A stretch of 64,000 nucleotides of DNA from Pedobacter antarcticus (GTDB taxonomy: Bacteria; Bacteroidota; Bacteroidia; Sphingobacteriales; Sphingobacteriaceae): positions 1 to 64,000 of the forward strand of contig NZ_FONS01000004.1 of the NCBI RefSeq assembly GCF_900112985.1. Direction: 5' to 3'. Shown here one piece after another: positions 62,266-64,000 of the stretch. Within the stretch, counting starts at the first letter, position 1; every line of letters starts with the position of its first letter. The notes beneath the pieces were generated by a model. It was not told the origin of the DNA. It searched no databases and worked only from the letters and a program-made list of their open reading frames with translations. The position numbers were made by a program, and so were the translations under genes.

Positions 62266-64000
62266 ATGAATCTTATCCGTTTCGCACTGCGCAAACCAAT
62301 TTCAATCCTGGTATTTGTAGCAGGACTACTGTTCTTCGGGATCAGTGCAATGACCAGTATTAAGGTAGATATTTTACCTAAAATGAATTTACCGGTTATT
62401 TACATTGCCCATCCTTTCGGGGGTTATACGCCGAACCAGATGGAATCCTATTTTGGTAAAGCCTATGTAAATATTCTGCTTTTCGCCAACGGTATTAAAA
62501 GTATTGAGACCAAAAACACACAGGGTCTGATGCTCATGAAACTTACCTATTATGAAGGTACGAATATGGCGCAGGCTGCGTCTGAGTTAAGTGCATTATC
62601 GAACAGGGCACAGGCAATTTTTCCAGCCGGTTCACAGCCACCTTTTGTAATTCGTTTTGATGCGTCGTCGCTACCTGTTGGACAATTGGTCCTTAGCAGT
62701 AAAATAAGATCGAATAATGAGTTGCAGGATCTGGCTAACACCACCGTACGGGCATCCTTTACTCAAATACCCGGATTATTATCTCCCGCTCCGTTCGGAG
62801 GTAGTCCAAGAACTGTAGAGATTAATGTAAATCCGGGCTTAATGCAGTCCCATAACCTTACCGTAGAGCAAATAGTTGAAGCTATTAAGCTTAACAATCA
62901 AACTGCCCCTTCAGGAAACGTGAGAATTGGTGATAAAAACTATATTACACCAACCAATTATACCATTGAGAAAATCAAAGAATTCGAAGATATTCCATTG
63001 TTCAAAGGAGGAGTACAGAATCTTTATCTGAAGGATGTAGCCACCGTAAAAGATGGTGCGGATATTACCTCCGGATATGCTTTAATTAACGGTAAACGAT
63101 CTGTTTATCTCAGTATTGCGAAGTCAGGAGATGCCTCTACATGGGATGTGGTTAAAAATCTTAAAGCGCACCTTCCACAGATACAAAACACCTTACCGGA
63201 GGATGTTCAGCTATCTTATGAATTTGATCAGTCTGTCTATGTAATCAATGCTGTGAAGAGTCTGATCAGCGAAGGGGCGATAGGAGCCATATTAACCGGC
63301 TTAATGGTATTACTGTTCCTTGGTGATAAAAGAGCGGCATTAATTGTTATTTTAACCATCCCGACTTCAATTATTGCCGGTGTATTATTCCTGAAATTAT
63401 TTGGGCAGACGATTAATATCATGTCGCTATCCGGTCTGGCCCTTGCAATTGGTATTCTTGTCGATGAGTCTACTGTAACCATTGAGAATATTCACCAGCA
63501 TTTCGATATGGGAAAACCGAAGGCGCAGGCAATCTGGGATGCCTGTAAGGAAATCGCTTTCCCTAAATTATTGATTCTGCTTTGTATTCTTGCTGTATTT
63601 GCTCCTGCATTTACTATGTCAGGTATACCAGGTGCACTGTTTTTACCTTTAGCATTAGCCATTGGTTTCTCTATGGTAATTTCTTTTTTGCTTTCCCAGA
63701 CTTTTGTTCCGGTTATGGCGAACTGGTTGATGATAGCCAAACCACATGCACATGAGAATGCCAAGAAAACCAGGTTTGACCGCTTTAGGGATGCGTTTAT
63801 GAGAATGCTGGAAACCCTATTCAAATATGCTAAACCAGCAGTTTTAATTTATCTGGTTGTCGCTATCGGCTCTGCAGCACTTCTGTTATCTTTTATTGGA
63901 AGAGACGTATTGCCAAAGGTAAATTCAAGCCAGTTTCAGCTTCGGATGCGTTTAGCTGACGGAACCAGGCTCGAGAGAACTGAAGAAAAAGCTAATTTGT
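62266..64000 (+). CDS. RND-family efflux permease, partial (N-terminal about 578 residues)
   Basis: An open frame starts at the ATG at 62266 and runs off the right edge. The protein begins MNLIRFALRKPISILVFVAG, the usual RND N-terminal helix, then VDILPKMNLPVIYIAHPFGGYTPNQME. The TM4 region has LALAIGILVDESTVTIENIH, matching the proton-relay segment of HAE1/HME pumps, with Asp-Glu in place of Asp-Asp. It works with the upstream TolC protein and a membrane-fusion subunit presumably outside the window. Substrate class cannot be read from this part. Confidence 0.93.
   Translation, partial: MNLIRFALRKPISILVFVAGLLFFGISAMTSIKVDILPKMNLPVIYIAHPFGGYTPNQMESYFGKAYVNILLFANGIKSIETKNTQGLMLMKLTYYEGTNMAQAASELSALSNRAQAIFPAGSQPPFVIRFDASSLPVGQLVLSSKIRSNNELQDLANTTVRASFTQIPGLLSPAPFGGSPRTVEINVNPGLMQSHNLTVEQIVEAIKLNNQTAPSGNVRIGDKNYITPTNYTIEKIKEFEDIPLFKGGVQNLYLKDVATVKDGADITSGYALINGKRSVYLSIAKSGDASTWDVVKNLKAHLPQIQNTLPEDVQLSYEFDQSVYVINAVKSLISEGAIGAILTGLMVLLFLGDKRAALIVILTIPTSIIAGVLFLKLFGQTINIMSLSGLALAIGILVDESTVTIENIHQHFDMGKPKAQAIWDACKEIAFPKLLILLCILAVFAPAFTMSGIPGALFLPLALAIGFSMVISFLLSQTFVPVMANWLMIAKPHAHENAKKTRFDRFRDAFMRMLETLFKYAKPAVLIYLVVAIGSAALLLSFIGRDVLPKVNSSQFQLRMRLADGTRLERTEEKANL

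Overview
The window comes from a member of the Bacteroidota, most likely a Pedobacter-like bacterium of the Sphingobacteriaceae. The reasons are a SusC/SusD pair, many signal peptides ending in A-x-A-Q, promoter elements of the TAnnTTTG type, DUF5686, DUF4833 and DUF4397 proteins, an Hc1/histone H1-like peptide and a serine palmitoyltransferase for sphingolipids. The DNA is moderately AT-rich and gene-dense, and most of it looks like ordinary chromosome. The one mobile element seen is the end of an insertion sequence at the left edge. I saw no CRISPR array, tRNA, rRNA or prophage.

Layout. 1-335: end of an IS with a partial transposase gene. 447-6950: a carbohydrate-use locus with a secreted DUF1080 protein, a membrane-anchored AraC-type regulator and a SusC/SusD pair. 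7054-8224: a HipA-like kinase overlapping a DUF3037 gene. 8273-10783: a secreted M1 metallopeptidase on the minus strand. 11024-17228: a complete SUF iron-sulfur operon (sufB, C, D, S, E, a DUF59 protein) ending in a SufR-like Fe-S sensing repressor. 17319-20453: a SYLF protein and an FtsX/MacB-type permease. 20632-26096: an AraC regulator divergent from five genes that fit the non-phosphorylating L-fucose (or related deoxysugar) pathway. 26104-28020: a VOC protein and inositol-3-phosphate synthase. 28029-30590: a TlpA-like thioredoxin and a secreted transglutaminase-like protein. 30683-34810: CbiB/CobD plus a binding protein, permease and ATPase, read as corrinoid uptake and salvage. 34945-41627: an unknown protein, a dicarboxylate/amino-acid symporter, a GH125 mannosidase, a small membrane protein, a DUF4397 lipoprotein, and an ECF sigma factor with a partner that joins a membrane segment to a beta-barrel-like C-terminus. 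41761-49167: a TetR regulator, then a sphingolipid locus of serine palmitoyltransferase, epimerase/reductase, DUF5686 outer-membrane protein, DUF4833 protein and fatty-acid hydroxylase-type enzyme. 49254-54091: xseA/xseB, a TPR protein, a single-domain receiver, an Hc1-like peptide, an aldo/keto reductase and a thioesterase. 54148-60729: a C1 peptidase, a CobW-type GTPase, and an M1 peptidase followed tightly by a UbiA-like membrane protein and a UbiE-like methyltransferase. 60847-64000: a TolC-like channel and the start of an RND pump that runs off the window.

How the genes work together. The SUF operon carries its own likely sensor, and its promoter is bracketed by repeats that could be the operator. 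The fucose operon appears to encode sugar anomer exchange, oxidation, dehydration, a second oxidation and hydrolysis, but it lacks a lactonase and a transporter in this window. The sphingolipid locus places lipid-making enzymes beside envelope proteins of unknown function, and it is the best candidate here for an incompletely described system. The ECF sigma/beta-barrel pair, the UbiA/UbiE-like pair and the HipA/DUF3037 pair are further units whose function is not settled by sequence.
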